A stretch of DNA of 64,000 nt, taken from positions 3,658,001 through 3,722,000 of the forward strand of contig NZ_CP013417.1 in assembly GCF_001524445.2 (NCBI RefSeq), given 5' to 3'. Numbering within the stretch: the first letter of the stretch is position 1; each line of letters opens with the position of its first letter. This DNA is from Burkholderia savannae (lineage in GTDB: Bacteria; Pseudomonadota; Gammaproteobacteria; Burkholderiales; Burkholderiaceae). A program made the translations under genes and the position numbers. The notes beneath the pieces were generated by a model. The model saw only the letters and a program-made list of their open reading frames with translations, had not been told where the DNA came from and did no database searches. This document shows positions 43,921 to 53,074 of the stretch, in pieces.

Positions 43921-44808
43921 ATGCAATCACGTTTCGAAGGTATCTGGCTTCCGATCGTCACGCCGTTCCACGCGGGCGAAATCGACCATCCGGCACTCGC
44001 GCGCCTCGCTCGGCACTACGCGGGCGAAGGGATCGCGGGCTTCGTCGCCGGTGCGACGACGGGTGAAGGCGCACTCCTCAACGCCGGCGAGCAGGAAGCG
44101 ATTTTCGCAACGCTGCGCGACGCCGCGCCGACGCTACCGATCGTGCTCGGCATCAACGGGAGCGCAACGCGCGCGGTCGCCGAGCGCGCGCGCGAACTCG
44201 CGGCACTGCGCCCGGACGGGCTGCTCGCCACGCCGCCCGTCTACGTTCGGCCGTCGCAAGCGGGCGTGCGGCGGCACATCGAGGCGATCGTCGAAGCGGC
44301 GGATCTGCCCGTACTCATCTACAACATTCCGTACCGGACCGGCGTGAACGTCGAGCTCGACACGTTGCAGGCGCTGTCGCGCGATGTGCGCGTCGTCGGC
44401 GTGAAGGAATGCGGCGGGACGATCGAACGGATGCTGCGGCTCGTGCACGAAACGCCGCTGCGCATCCTCTCCGGCGACGACAGCCAGAATTTCGCGGCGC
44501 TGTGCGCGGGCGCGCACGGCGCGATCACGAGCGCCGCGCACGTGCTGCCCGCGTGGCACGTGCGCGTGCACGCGCTGCTGCGCGAAGGCAGGCTCGACGA
44601 CGCGCGACGGATCGCGGTCGCGCTGCAAACGCTCATCGCCGATCTATTCGCGGAACCGAATCCCGCGCCCGTGAAGGCGCTGCTCGCCGCGCAAGGCTGG
44701 TGTGACAACGAGCTGCGACTGCCGTTCCTGCCGGTGAGCGACGCGCTCGCAGCGCGGCTGGCCGCGCATTGGGAAGCGCTGCGGCAGAGCGAGACGGCCG
44801 ACGCTTGA
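43921..44808 (+). CDS. DapA-family (dihydrodipicolinate synthase/NAL) aldolase
   Basis: The 295-residue protein is a class I aldolase of the DHDPS/N-acetylneuraminate lyase family. Visible are FVAGATTGEGALL (substrate carboxylate loop), Tyr in YNIPYRTGV (about residue 133) and the Schiff-base Lys in VVGVKECGGT (about 162). It condenses pyruvate with an aldehyde (aspartate semialdehyde if a true DapA). The start at 43921 is preferred over an ATG two codons earlier because of AGAGG spacing. Being a single gene outside a lysine operon, it may be a paralogue. Confidence 0.9.
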   Translation: MQSRFEGIWLPIVTPFHAGEIDHPALARLARHYAGEGIAGFVAGATTGEGALLNAGEQEAIFATLRDAAPTLPIVLGINGSATRAVAERARELAALRPDGLLATPPVYVRPSQAGVRRHIEAIVEAADLPVLIYNIPYRTGVNVELDTLQALSRDVRVVGVKECGGTIERMLRLVHETPLRILSGDDSQNFAALCAGAHGAITSAAHVLPAWHVRVHALLREGRLDDARRIAVALQTLIADLFAEPNPAPVKALLAAQGWCDNELRLPFLPVSDALAARLAAHWEALRQSETADA

Positions 44809-44893
44809 GCGGTTTGAGCGGTTTGAGCGGTTTGAGCGGTTTGAGCGGTTCGTGCGGTTCGTGCGGTTCGTGCGGTTCGTGCGGTTCGTGCGG
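44807..44893 (+). repeat. 9-bp tandem repeat array (VNTR), two-phase
   Basis: Units GAGCGGTTT (x4), one hybrid GAGCGGTTC, then GTGCGGTTC (x4) plus a partial unit. It starts inside the stop codon of the dapA-like gene. Fits slipped-strand variation. Confidence 0.95.
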
Positions 44894-45042
44894 AAGGCAA
44901 CGCGTCGATCGGTGGCTTGTATGTGATGCGGCGGCGGTTCGAATCCGTCGATTCGAGCGTCGCTTTCTAGAGTGACGCGTCGTCTCGTCGTTCATCTTTT
45001 CGACTCATCATCGACTCGACAATAGTTCGCTTTGTCGCATCG

Positions 45043-45114
45043 GAGCTTCGGAGCTTCGGAGCTTCGGAGCTTCGGAGCTTCGGCGTTTCGGCGTTTCGGC
45101 GTTTCGGCGTTTCG
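45043..45114 (+). repeat. 8-bp tandem repeat array (VNTR), two-phase
   Basis: GAGCTTCG (x5) changes abruptly to GCGTTTCG (x4). No gene runs through it convincingly. Confidence 0.95.
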
Positions 45115-45223
45115 GAACGTCAGCGTATCGACACGCGGGCGTGTCGGCGTTTCATTACATGGCCGTGCTTGCGGAACCGAGAACACGGAAGCCGGCCGCC
45201 AGCGGCGCGCGCCGCAACGGCCC

Positions 45224-45324
<101 letters not shown>

Positions 45325-45333
45325 CCATGCAGC

Positions 45334-46176
45334 CTATTCGGAACCGCCCTGCTCGGAACCGCCGCACCGCACCTCGCGAAGAAACGTCGCGACAAGCTCC
45401 GCCACCCACCGCTCGCGCTCGCGATGCGGCACGTGCCGCGCGCCCGGCACGATCTCGATCCGCGCCGGCCCGGCGACCAAGCGCGCGATCGTCTCCGGAT
45501 GAAGATTCGAGCCGTATTCGTCGTCGCTGCCGTGGATCGCGAGCGTCGGGCACGTCACCTGCGGCAAGGCATCTTCGAGCGACCAGCCGGCGAACCCCGG
45601 CGACAGCCACGTATCGATCCAGGCGTCGAGCACCCAGCGCGCCTTGTCGCCGTGATACGCGCGCAGACGCTCGAACGCGTCGCGCTGCTTGAACTGCTCG
45701 CGCGCGTCGGCGACGCCGGCGCGCGTCCTGTCTTCGACGAACGCCTGCGCGGATTCGGTGACGAGCGCTTCGCACGCCGACGGATACGCGGCCGCGCAAT
45801 GCACCGCCATGCCGCCGCCCACGCTATGGCCGAGCGCGACGAAACGATCGAAGCCGAGCTGCTCGCGCAGCATCGGAAAGAACCGCCGCGCCGCGTCGCG
45901 CACGAAGCTCGCGTCGAGCGTGTCCGTGCGCGGATCGGACTGCCCGAAGCCGAGCCGATCGTACGCGATCACCTGCCGGCCCGTGCATTCGGCGAGCGCT
46001 TGCGGAAACGTTCGCCACAGGCGAACGCAGCCGAGCGAATCGTGGAACAGCACGATGGGTGGCGGAACACCGTCGTGCGCGTGCGCGCGTTGCGGCGCGG
46101 CCCAGCATCGCACGAACAGGCTCCCCCGCCCGGTATCGACCCGGCGATCTTCCGTCGCGTGTCGCCGCTCGTCCAT
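45334..46176 (-). CDS. Alpha/beta hydrolase
   Basis: The 280-residue protein has HDSLGCVRLWRTFP (oxyanion region), the nucleophile elbow GHSVGGG (about residue 117), the acid residue in IHGSDDEYGSN and the catalytic His in GARHVPHRE (about 256). It lies 6 bases after azlD on the same strand and so shares its transcript. The substrate is unknown. The C terminus (GGSEQGGSE) is a small repeat at the edge of the tandem-repeat region and may vary between strains. Confidence 0.9.
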   Translation of the reverse strand: MDERRHATEDRRVDTGRGSLFVRCWAAPQRAHAHDGVPPPIVLFHDSLGCVRLWRTFPQALAECTGRQVIAYDRLGFGQSDPRTDTLDASFVRDAARRFFPMLREQLGFDRFVALGHSVGGGMAVHCAAAYPSACEALVTESAQAFVEDRTRAGVADAREQFKQRDAFERLRAYHGDKARWVLDAWIDTWLSPGFAGWSLEDALPQVTCPTLAIHGSDDEYGSNLHPETIARLVAGPARIEIVPGARHVPHRERERWVAELVATFLREVRCGGSEQGGSE

Positions 46177-46182
46177 GTTCCG

Positions 46183-46485
46183 TCACTGACCGAGCAGATG
46201 CCGCAACAGGCCCGCCGACACGATGCCGACGAGCACGGTCGGCAGGATCGACAAGCGGGTTGCCGCGAGCAGCGTGATCGCCAGCGCGAGCAAGTTGGCC
46301 GGCTTGTCCGACACGAACGCCGGCGCGATCACCGACACCAGCACGCATCCCGGCACATTTTCCATCACCGCCAGCATCCGCGGGCTCAGCGTGCGATTGC
46401 GCAGCACGACGTAGCCGAGAATCCGGCTCAGGTAGGTGGACGAGGCCATCAGCACGATCGTCAGCAACGTGGACACGTCGATCAT
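46183..46485 (-). CDS. azlD: AzlD-family branched-chain amino acid export subunit
   Basis: The 100-residue protein has three to four membrane helices and the pattern TYLSRILGYVVLRNRTLSPR, typical of AzlD. With AzlC it forms an inner-membrane exporter for branched-chain amino acids (YgaZH-type). The ATG at 46485 overlaps the azlC stop (ATGA). Confidence 0.9.
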   Translation of the reverse strand: MIDVSTLLTIVLMASSTYLSRILGYVVLRNRTLSPRMLAVMENVPGCVLVSVIAPAFVSDKPANLLALAITLLAATRLSILPTVLVGIVSAGLLRHLLGQ

Positions 46486-47210
46486 GACCGCTCCCCGCAG
46501 ACGACGGCGGCGACGAGCCCGGCGAGCGCGCCCGCCGCGACGTACCACGCGCCCGGCACGAGCAGATAGGTCACCGCGGCGACGACGAGACTGACGAGCC
46601 ACGGACGGCTCGCGCGCGCGCCTTTCCACATGCCCCGCAGCAGCACCAGGAATACCGCGGTGAACGCCATGTCGAAGCCGTATCGCTCGACGTCTCCGAT
46701 CGTCGGCCCCAGCGCCGCGCCGAGCGCGGTGCACGAGATCCAGGTCAGATACAGCCCGGCCGACACGCCGAGGTAATACGGCAGGCTCACGCGGCCGCGC
46801 GCCTGCCGCCGCGCGTCGTCGAGCGCCATCGCCCAGCTTTCGTCGCACATGAAGAAGAGCGCCGGAAAGGTCTGCTTGCGCGACAGATGCCGCAGATACG
46901 GCGCGAACGCCGCGCCCATCAGGATATGCCGGCAGTTGACGAGGAACGACATCGCGACGATGAGCAAGATGTGCGGCGGCGACGTCCACAGCCGGATCGC
47001 CGTGAATTCGGAACCGCCGCCGAAATTCAGGCCGGTCAGGAGCGGCACTTCGACGATGCTCAGGCCCTTTTGCGCCGCCTGCGCGCCCAGCACGAGCGCG
47101 AACGGAACGAAGCCGAGCATCACGGGCAGCGATGCGCGCAGGCCGCGCCACGCTTCGGATCTTGCAGTGGATTCCTCGGAAATGACGGTTGATGTTGGCA
47201 GACTGTTCAT
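46482..47210 (-). CDS. azlC: AzlC-family branched-chain amino acid exporter
   Basis: The 242-residue protein has about six membrane segments with the AzlC hallmarks GFVPFALVLGAQAAQKGLS (about 34-52), NCRHILMGAAFAPYLRHLSR (about 98-117) and FFMCDESWAMAL (about 123-134). AGGAGG lies five bases before the ATG at 47210. It is divergent from an Lrp/AsnC regulator, the standard arrangement for leucine-responsive control of this exporter. Confidence 0.93.
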   Translation of the reverse strand: MNSLPTSTVISEESTARSEAWRGLRASLPVMLGFVPFALVLGAQAAQKGLSIVEVPLLTGLNFGGGSEFTAIRLWTSPPHILLIVAMSFLVNCRHILMGAAFAPYLRHLSRKQTFPALFFMCDESWAMALDDARRQARGRVSLPYYLGVSAGLYLTWISCTALGAALGPTIGDVERYGFDMAFTAVFLVLLRGMWKGARASRPWLVSLVVAAVTYLLVPGAWYVAAGALAGLVAAVVCGERS

Positions 47211-47334
47211 GAAACCTCCTTCGAGGCAATATTGTCTGCCAAATTCGATGAAATTGGGTTGCGTTGTTGCTATATCCTGATGTCGAATTGGTACGAACCA
47301 CCTATTTTCAATACTTTTCTGGAATTGAATTCCA
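47211..47334. promoter_or_regulatory. Divergent azlC / lrp-like promoter region
   Basis: 124 A/T-rich bases between divergent genes, with several A/T tracts (TCAATACTTTTCTGGAATTG near the regulator). Probable Lrp-family binding sites and both promoters; exact elements not assigned. Confidence 0.55.
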
Positions 47335-47793
47335 ATGAAACTTGACGCCATCGATCGACGCATCCTGCAAGCCCTGCAACGCGACGGCCGGCTGCAAAAC
47401 GTCGAGCTCGCGAAAGAGGTTGGCCTGTCGCCTTCGCCGTGCCTGAGGAGAGTCCGGCTGCTCGAGGAGGACGGCGTGATCGAGCGATACGTCGCGGTGC
47501 TCAACCCCGCGAAAGTCGGCCGCGGATTGACCGTGTTCACGCGCGTCTGGCTGAAGGAGCAGGACGCGGGCTCCGTCGATCACTTCGCCGAGGCGGTCCG
47601 GCAACTGCCGCAGGTCGTCGAGTGCCATCTGATGGCGGGCGACTGCGATTTCCTGCTGCGCGTCGTCGCCGCCGACATCGACGACTATCGGCAGTTCCAG
47701 ATGCATCATCTGACGCGAATCAAGGGCGTGCAGAGCGTGAAGACCGAGATTCCGCTGCAGAAGGTGAAGCTGACGTCGGAGGTGCCGGTTTGA
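47335..47793 (+). CDS. Lrp/AsnC-family transcriptional regulator
   Basis: The 152-residue protein has an AsnC-type HTH (about residues 1-60; DAIDRRILQALQRDGRLQNV; LAKEVGLSPSPCLRRVRLLE) and a RAM ligand-binding domain (about 68-145; VVECHLMAGDCDFLLRVVAA). It is divergent from azlCD and probably activates or represses it in response to amino acids. Confidence 0.93.
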   Translation: MKLDAIDRRILQALQRDGRLQNVELAKEVGLSPSPCLRRVRLLEEDGVIERYVAVLNPAKVGRGLTVFTRVWLKEQDAGSVDHFAEAVRQLPQVVECHLMAGDCDFLLRVVAADIDDYRQFQMHHLTRIKGVQSVKTEIPLQKVKLTSEVPV

Positions 47794-48067
47794 CGGCGTG
47801 AAGGTTCGGCGGCCCGGGCATTCGAGGGCGCGCGCGATCGCCGCGCGACTCGACCGGCTGCGCGGCCAGGCGCGCCGCAAGACGCCGCACCGCACAGCGT
47901 CGCACCGCGCCGTGCGTCCGCGGCCGCCGCGCCGCCCGCGCGCCGCCGCCGGCCGCCCGAAAGCCAATCGTCATAATATGGCGGTCGCAAACGATTCACG
48001 TAACCGACGCATCGTTTCCTCATACTTGCGGACGTTCAAGACTCGCGATCTTCCAGGAGACACGCCG

Positions 48068-48367
48068 ATGCGCCAGCGTCTCGCCGCTCTCGCCGCATTC
48101 GCCGGCGCACTGTGCGTCGCGCCGCTCGTCGCCGCTTGCAGCGACGAGGCTTCGCACGCCCGCGCGGAATCGCACGCGGACGCATCGCCGGCATCGCCGC
48201 AGGGCGGCGCCGCGAACGCGTTCAACGGCAACGCGACGGCGGCCGGCAACGCAGGCGCGAGCGCGCCGCTTGCGACGCCCGTGATCCACTACCCGCCCGA
48301 GGACGACGCCGACGATGCATCCGGCGCGACGGCGGCCTCCGCGCGGCCCGCATCGCATCCTGGCTGA
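48068..48367 (+). CDS. Small putative lipoprotein
   Basis: The 99-residue protein starts with a signal peptide ending in the lipobox LVAAC (Cys about residue 24), followed by a low-complexity Ala/Ser/Gly/Asp region without a recognisable domain. CAGGAGA lies eight bases before the ATG at 48068. It is 46 bases upstream of the phospholipase C gene on the same strand, so the two may be cotranscribed. Function unknown. Confidence 0.65.
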   Translation: MRQRLAALAAFAGALCVAPLVAACSDEASHARAESHADASPASPQGGAANAFNGNATAAGNAGASAPLATPVIHYPPEDDADDASGATAASARPASHPG

Positions 48368-48413
48368 TCGCTTTTTGCCGCGCCTTCTTCCCCGCAGAGC
48401 CAAAGGTGAAAAC

Positions 48414-50531
48414 ATGACGTCAGAAAGCCGCCGCCGTTTCCTGCATACCGTTGCGCAATCCGCGAGCGCCGCCGCCGCGCTCACCGTGTTTCCCGAATCG
48501 ATTCGCCGCGCGCTCGCGATTCCCGCCGCGTCGCGCACGGGCACGATCCGCGATGTCGAGCACGTCGTCGTGTTCATGCAGGAAAACCGTTCGTTCGATC
48601 ATTACTTCGGACACCTGCGCGGCGTGCGCGGCTACAACGACCGCTTTCCGATCCCGCTGCCGAACGGCAAGCCGGTCTGGTATCAGCCGTCGAAGGCCGA
48701 TCCGGGCAAGCCCGTGCTGCCGTTTCGCCTGAACACGCTGACGACGAGCGCGCAATGCATCGGCGATCTCGATCACTCGTGGTACAAGACGCACGCCGCG
48801 ATCGACGGCGGCCGCTACGACCAGTGGCCCGCGAACAAGACCGACATGACGATGGGCTATCACGTGCGCGAGGACATCCCGTTCCACTACGCGCTCGCCG
48901 ATGCGTTCACCGTCTGCGACAACTACTTCTGCTCGCTGCCCGGCCCGACGCATCCGAACCGCTCGTATCTGATGACGGGCACGGTCGACCCGACGGGCAA
49001 GTACGGCGGCCCGCTGCTCGACAACAACGATTACGTCGACGGCGACGTGCCGCCGAAGTACGACCTGCTCACGTGGACCACGTATCCCGAGCGCCTCGAG
49101 GCGAACGGCATTTCGTGGCAGATCTATCAGCAGGGCACGACGGGCGCCGATCCGCTGAACGGCAACTACGGCACGAACGTCCTGCAGAACTTCGCGAACT
49201 TCATCAACGCGAAGCCGGGCTCGTCGCTGTATCAGCGCGCGCAGACGGCGCGCACGCTCGACGACCTGAAAGCCGACGTGCTCGCGAACAAACTGCCGCA
49301 GGTGTCGTGGCTGCTGCCGCCCGCCGCGTTCTCCGAGCACCCGAAATACACGCCCGCGTACGGCGCGAACTACACGTCGCAGATTCTCGACGCGCTGACG
49401 TCGAACCCCGACGTATGGCGCAAGACCGTGCTCTTCATCATGTACGACGAAAACGACGGCTTCTTCGATCACGTCGTGCCGCCGCAGCCGGCGACGACGC
49501 GCGCGCAGGGCCTGTCCACCATCACCGTCGACGGCGAGATCCACGACGTCGTGAACCCGGGCCGCGGCGGCAGCTACACGGCCGACGGCCTGCCGTACGG
49601 CCTCGGCCCGCGCGTGCCGATGACGATCGTGTCGCCGTGGACGAAGGGCGGCTTCGTGTGCTCGCAGGTGTTCGATCACACGTCGGTGATCCGCTTCATC
49701 GCCGCGCGCTTCGGCATCGACGAGCCGAACATCACGCCGTGGCGCCGCGCGGTGTGCGGCGATCTCACGTCCGCGTTCGATTTCCGCACGCCGGACGCGA
49801 CGCTGCCGCCGCTGCCCGACACCAGCAACTATCGGTCGATCGCCGATCGGCTGTGCTCGACGAAGCCCGCGCCGACGGTGCCCGCCGCGCCGAGCCCCGT
49901 CGATCCGCAGGAGCCCGGCGTGCGCCCGGCGCGCGCGCTGCCGTACGAACTGCACGTGAACGCGTCGGTGCAAGGCGGCGCGCGCCTGCGAATCGAGTTC
50001 GCGAACCGCGGCGAGCAAGGCGCGCACTTCTACGTGTACGCAGCGAATCGCAGCGACGGCCCGTGGCGCTACACGGTCGGCGCGCACGGCTCGCTGCACG
50101 ACGAATTCGATCTCGCGGCTACGGACGGCGCGTATGCGTTCTCGGTGTACGGCCCGAACGGCTTCGCGCGCGCGTTCGAAGGCGCCGCCGCCGCCGAGGG
50201 CCACGGGCGGCACGCGGCCGCGCATCCGGAAGTGAAGGCGGGCTACGACGTCGCGAACGGCAATCTGTATCTGAAGCTGAAGAATCACGGCGGCCGGAGC
50301 GTGCAGCTCACGCTGACCGACAATGCGTACGGCGCGTCGCCGCGCCGCATCACGCTGCGCGGCGGCGACGAACGAGTCGAGCAATGGGCGCTCGCGGCGA
50401 GCCATCACTGGTACGACGTGACGGTGTCCGACGGCGCGACGGGCAAGTTCGTGCGCCGCTTCGCGGGCCATGTCGAGAACGGCAAGACGAGTTATTCCGA
50501 TCCGGCGGCGATCGCGCCCGTCACGGCCTGA
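48414..50531 (+). CDS. plc: Phospholipase C (phosphocholine-type), Tat-exported
   Basis: The 705-residue protein starts with a twin-arginine signal (SRRRFLHTV, residues 5-13) and has the phosphoesterase core of bacterial PLCs: VEHVVVFMQENRSFDHYFG (about 49-67), then DNYFCSLPGPTHPNRSYLMT and MYDENDGFFDHVVPP. Two C-terminal DUF756-type beta domains follow (about 535-700). Such enzymes hydrolyse phosphatidylcholine or sphingomyelin outside the cytoplasm; they are known in Burkholderia (plcN group). The ATG at 48414 places the Tat signal at the N terminus. Confidence 0.95.
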   Translation: MTSESRRRFLHTVAQSASAAAALTVFPESIRRALAIPAASRTGTIRDVEHVVVFMQENRSFDHYFGHLRGVRGYNDRFPIPLPNGKPVWYQPSKADPGKPVLPFRLNTLTTSAQCIGDLDHSWYKTHAAIDGGRYDQWPANKTDMTMGYHVREDIPFHYALADAFTVCDNYFCSLPGPTHPNRSYLMTGTVDPTGKYGGPLLDNNDYVDGDVPPKYDLLTWTTYPERLEANGISWQIYQQGTTGADPLNGNYGTNVLQNFANFINAKPGSSLYQRAQTARTLDDLKADVLANKLPQVSWLLPPAAFSEHPKYTPAYGANYTSQILDALTSNPDVWRKTVLFIMYDENDGFFDHVVPPQPATTRAQGLSTITVDGEIHDVVNPGRGGSYTADGLPYGLGPRVPMTIVSPWTKGGFVCSQVFDHTSVIRFIAARFGIDEPNITPWRRAVCGDLTSAFDFRTPDATLPPLPDTSNYRSIADRLCSTKPAPTVPAAPSPVDPQEPGVRPARALPYELHVNASVQGGARLRIEFANRGEQGAHFYVYAANRSDGPWRYTVGAHGSLHDEFDLAATDGAYAFSVYGPNGFARAFEGAAAAEGHGRHAAAHPEVKAGYDVANGNLYLKLKNHGGRSVQLTLTDNAYGASPRRITLRGGDERVEQWALAASHHWYDVTVSDGATGKFVRRFAGHVENGKTSYSDPAAIAPVTA

Positions 50532-50639
50532 CGCACGATCGGAATGCGGGCGGCGGCGCGCGCGGCGTGCGCCGCCGCTCGGTCGGCGCGGATCGATGCG
50601 CAATCGAAAGCGCATGCGCGCCGCGACGAAGCGGAAAGT

Positions 50640-50740
50640 GCCGTTTTGTCGGCGCACGAGCCCGACAAGCACGACGCCTTCGGCTGGTTCGAGCTCGACG
50701 ATCTTCCGCAGCCGCTCACGCACGCGGTGCGCGGTCGCCG
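50640..50740 (+). pseudogene. Possible remnant of a NUDIX hydrolase C terminus
   Basis: In a + frame the translation HEPDKHDAFGWFELDDLPQP LTHAVR (shown in two parts) closely resembles the C-terminal segment of NUDIX hydrolases. No NUDIX box or start is present upstream, so only a fragment remains between plc and the next gene. Confidence 0.4.
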
Positions 50741-50813
50741 TCTAGCCGTGCGCGCAGACAGCCTGAAGCGCGGAAAGAAAAGAAAAACGCTCGACGAAAC
50801 GCGCTCGACGGCT

Positions 50814-51449
50814 TCAAGCCGCCGTCACGAGCGGCTCAGGCGCGTTCGCGCCGAACTCCGGCGCGTCGTCGCGAAACCTGAGCGGCGCCGCGCAATGCAC
50901 GAGCGTATCGACGAGATACTTCGCGCGCGGCCACGGCCCGTAACCCGCCGCGGTATTGATGTGCCCGGCGTCGCCGAGATTGACGAACGCGCTGCCGAGC
51001 CGGTGCGCGAACTCGCGCGCGTCGGCGAGCGTCATCCACGGGTCGCTCTCGCTGCCGATCACGATCGACGGCACGGTGAGGCGGCGCGCGTCGAAGTCGC
51101 CCGCGAACGCGAACTTGCGCGGATTCGCCGGCGCGACGAACAGCACGCCGACGACCTCAGCCGCCGGCGCATCCGCGGCCGATGCGTGCTGCGCGAGCGC
51201 ATGCGCGGTCGCGAGGCAGCCGAAGCTGTGCGCGGCGAGCACGAACGGCCCGCGCTCGCGCGCGAGCAGATCGCGCGCTTTCTGCGCCCAGCGCGCGAGA
51301 TGCGGCGCGTCCCAGTCGTCCTGCTCGACGCGCAGCGCGCGCGCGAACTGTCTCTCGAGCCAGGTCTGCCAGTGCGCGCCTTCGCTGCCGTGCAGGCCGG
51401 GCACCGTGACGAGCCGCGGTGGCCACGTCGATTTGCTGCATGAGCGCAT
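50814..51449 (-). CDS. RBBP9/YdeN-type alpha/beta hydrolase
   Basis: The 211-residue protein resembles the serine-hydrolase RBBP9/YdeN family: RLVTVPGLHGSEGAHWQTWL (about 12-31), nucleophile elbow AAHSFGCL (Ser about 74), acid residue in IGSESDPWMTLADA and the His in LGDAGHINTAAGYG (about 173). This is the usual length. It probably acts as a cytoplasmic esterase with unknown substrate. The start at 51449 could be a few codons later. Confidence 0.88.
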   Translation of the reverse strand: MRSCSKSTWPPRLVTVPGLHGSEGAHWQTWLERQFARALRVEQDDWDAPHLARWAQKARDLLARERGPFVLAAHSFGCLATAHALAQHASAADAPAAEVVGVLFVAPANPRKFAFAGDFDARRLTVPSIVIGSESDPWMTLADAREFAHRLGSAFVNLGDAGHINTAAGYGPWPRAKYLVDTLVHCAAPLRFRDDAPEFGANAPEPLVTAA

Positions 51450-51598
51450 GTGTCCCTCGCGGAGCTAGGAGCCTGGCGTCGATTGTCACGTGCGCGCCGC
51501 GCGCGGCGAACCAATATTTTGTGCTTTGCATTTCCGCGCATCACGACGCGACGCGCGGCAAAACCGTAGAATGAGAGCTTCCTTCAAGGAGACGATGC

Positions 51599-52036
51599 AT
51601 GTCCGCCACGCCGCGCGGCGCGTTGCGCCCGTTTCACCTCGCCTTTCCGGTCACGAGCCTCGCGCACGCGCGCCGCTTCTACGGCGGCCTGCTCGGCTGC
51701 CCGGAAGGCCGCAGCTCCGATCGCTGGGTCGATTTCGATTTCTTCGGACATCAGCTCGTCGCGCACCTCGCGCCCGACGAGACGGGCCGCTCGGCTGTCA
51801 ACCCGGTCGACGGCGACGACGTGCCGGTGCGCCATTTCGGCGTCGTGCTGTCGATGGACGAGTGGCGCGCGCTCGCCGACGCGCTGACGGCGGCCGGCAC
51901 GTCATTCGTGATCGAGCCGCACGTCCGCTTCAAGGGCGAAGTCGGCGAGCAGGCGACGATGTTTTTCCTCGATCCGTGCGGCAACGCGCTGGAATTCAAG
52001 GCGTTCGCCGACATCGGCCAGTTGTTCGCGAAGTAG
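51599..52036 (+). CDS. VOC-family (glyoxalase-like) protein
   Basis: The 145-residue protein has a single VOC fold: [20 protein letters not shown] (metal His about residue 13), [18 protein letters not shown] (second His region) and [15 protein letters not shown] (metal Glu about 134). It is probably a small metal-dependent lyase or dioxygenase. GGAG lies before the ATG. It ends 4 bases before the reductase gene at 52,041 and is probably cotranscribed. Confidence 0.9.
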   Translation: MSATPRGALRPFHLAFPVTSLAHARRFYGGLLGCPEGRSSDRWVDFDFFGHQLVAHLAPDETGRSAVNPVDGDDVPVRHFGVVLSMDEWRALADALTAAGTSFVIEPHVRFKGEVGEQATMFFLDPCGNALEFKAFADIGQLFAK

Positions 52037-52040
52037 ACGC

Positions 52041-52982
52041 ATGCGCATCCTGTTCTATACGCCGCATCGGGACGCGCCGGACTGGAAGCGCGACATCGAG
52101 CGCGCGCTGCCCGGCGCGCAGTTGCGCGCATGGACGCCCGGCGACGACGCGCCCGCCGACTACGCGCTCGTCTGGCGCGCGCCGCGCGAGTTCTTCGCGC
52201 CGCGCGCGGATCTGAAGGCGGTGTTCAATCTCGGCGCGGGCGTCGACGCGGTGCTCGCGCTCGAGCGCGCGCATCCGGGCCTGCTGCCGCCCGACGTGCC
52301 GCTCGTGCGCCTCGAGGACGCCGGGATGGCGCGCCAGATGGTCGAATACGCGACGCATGCGGCGCTGCGCTATCTGCGCCGCTTCGACGAATACGCGCTG
52401 TTGCAGCGCGAACGCCGCTGGCAGGTGCTCGAGCCGCATCCGCGCGAATCGTTCGTCGTCGGCGTGCTCGGGCTCGGCGCGTTGGGCGCCGGCGTCGCGC
52501 GCGCGCTCGCGGCGCTCGGCTTGCCGGTGCGCGGCTACAGCCGCACGCCGAAGGCACTCGACGGCATCGCGACGTTCGCGGGCGCCGCCCAGCTCGACGC
52601 GTTCCTTTCCGGCGTCAAGCTGCTCGTGAACCTGCTGCCGAGCACGTCGGACACCGACGGCATCCTGAACACGCACGCGTTCTCGAAGCTCGCGCACGGC
52701 GCGTACCTCGTGAACATCGCGCGCGGCGCGCATCTCGTCGAAGCCGATCTGCTCGACGCGCTCGCGAGCGGCCGCATCGCCGCGGCAACGCTCGACGTGT
52801 TCGCGGCCGAGCCGCTGCCGGACGATCATCCGTTCTGGCGCGAGCCGCGCATCGCGATCACGCCGCACTGCTCGGCGGATACGCTGCGCGCGCAGGCGGT
52901 CGAGCAAATCGCCGCGAAGATCGGCGCGCTCGAGCGCGGCGAGCCGATCGGCGGCATCGTCGACCGCGCGCGCGGCTATTGA
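52041..52982 (+). CDS. ghrA: Glyoxylate/hydroxypyruvate reductase A-type D-2-hydroxyacid dehydrogenase
   Basis: The 313-residue protein has the NAD(P)-binding GVLGLGALGAGVARALAALG (about 140-159), PSTSDTDGILN, the substrate/catalytic Arg in NIARGAHLVEADLLDAL (about 230), the Glu in DVFAAEPLPDDHPFW and the catalytic His in ITPHCSADT (about 275). The N terminus (ILFYTPHRDAPDWKRDIERA) matches GhrA. It reduces glyoxylate or hydroxypyruvate in the cytoplasm. Confidence 0.92.
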   Translation: MRILFYTPHRDAPDWKRDIERALPGAQLRAWTPGDDAPADYALVWRAPREFFAPRADLKAVFNLGAGVDAVLALERAHPGLLPPDVPLVRLEDAGMARQMVEYATHAALRYLRRFDEYALLQRERRWQVLEPHPRESFVVGVLGLGALGAGVARALAALGLPVRGYSRTPKALDGIATFAGAAQLDAFLSGVKLLVNLLPSTSDTDGILNTHAFSKLAHGAYLVNIARGAHLVEADLLDALASGRIAAATLDVFAAEPLPDDHPFWREPRIAITPHCSADTLRAQAVEQIAAKIGALERGEPIGGIVDRARGY

Positions 52983-53003
52983 CCGCGGCCCGCGAGCGCG
53001 CGC

Positions 53004-53027
53004 CGCAGAGCCGCAGAGCCGCAGAGC
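53004..53027 (+). repeat. 8-bp tandem repeat, three copies
   Basis: GCAGAGCC three times in tandem between the reductase and HMG-CoA lyase genes. Confidence 0.85.
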
Positions 53028-53074
53028 CGCATGCCACGATACATTCATCAGAAGACAGGAACCAGGAGACTCGG

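Noticed and set aside
48420..50881. Very long Arg-rich open frames on both strands overlapping plc (up to 767 codons).
   Set aside because: They are shadow frames caused by extreme G+C; plc itself has full-length family motifs and a Tat signal.
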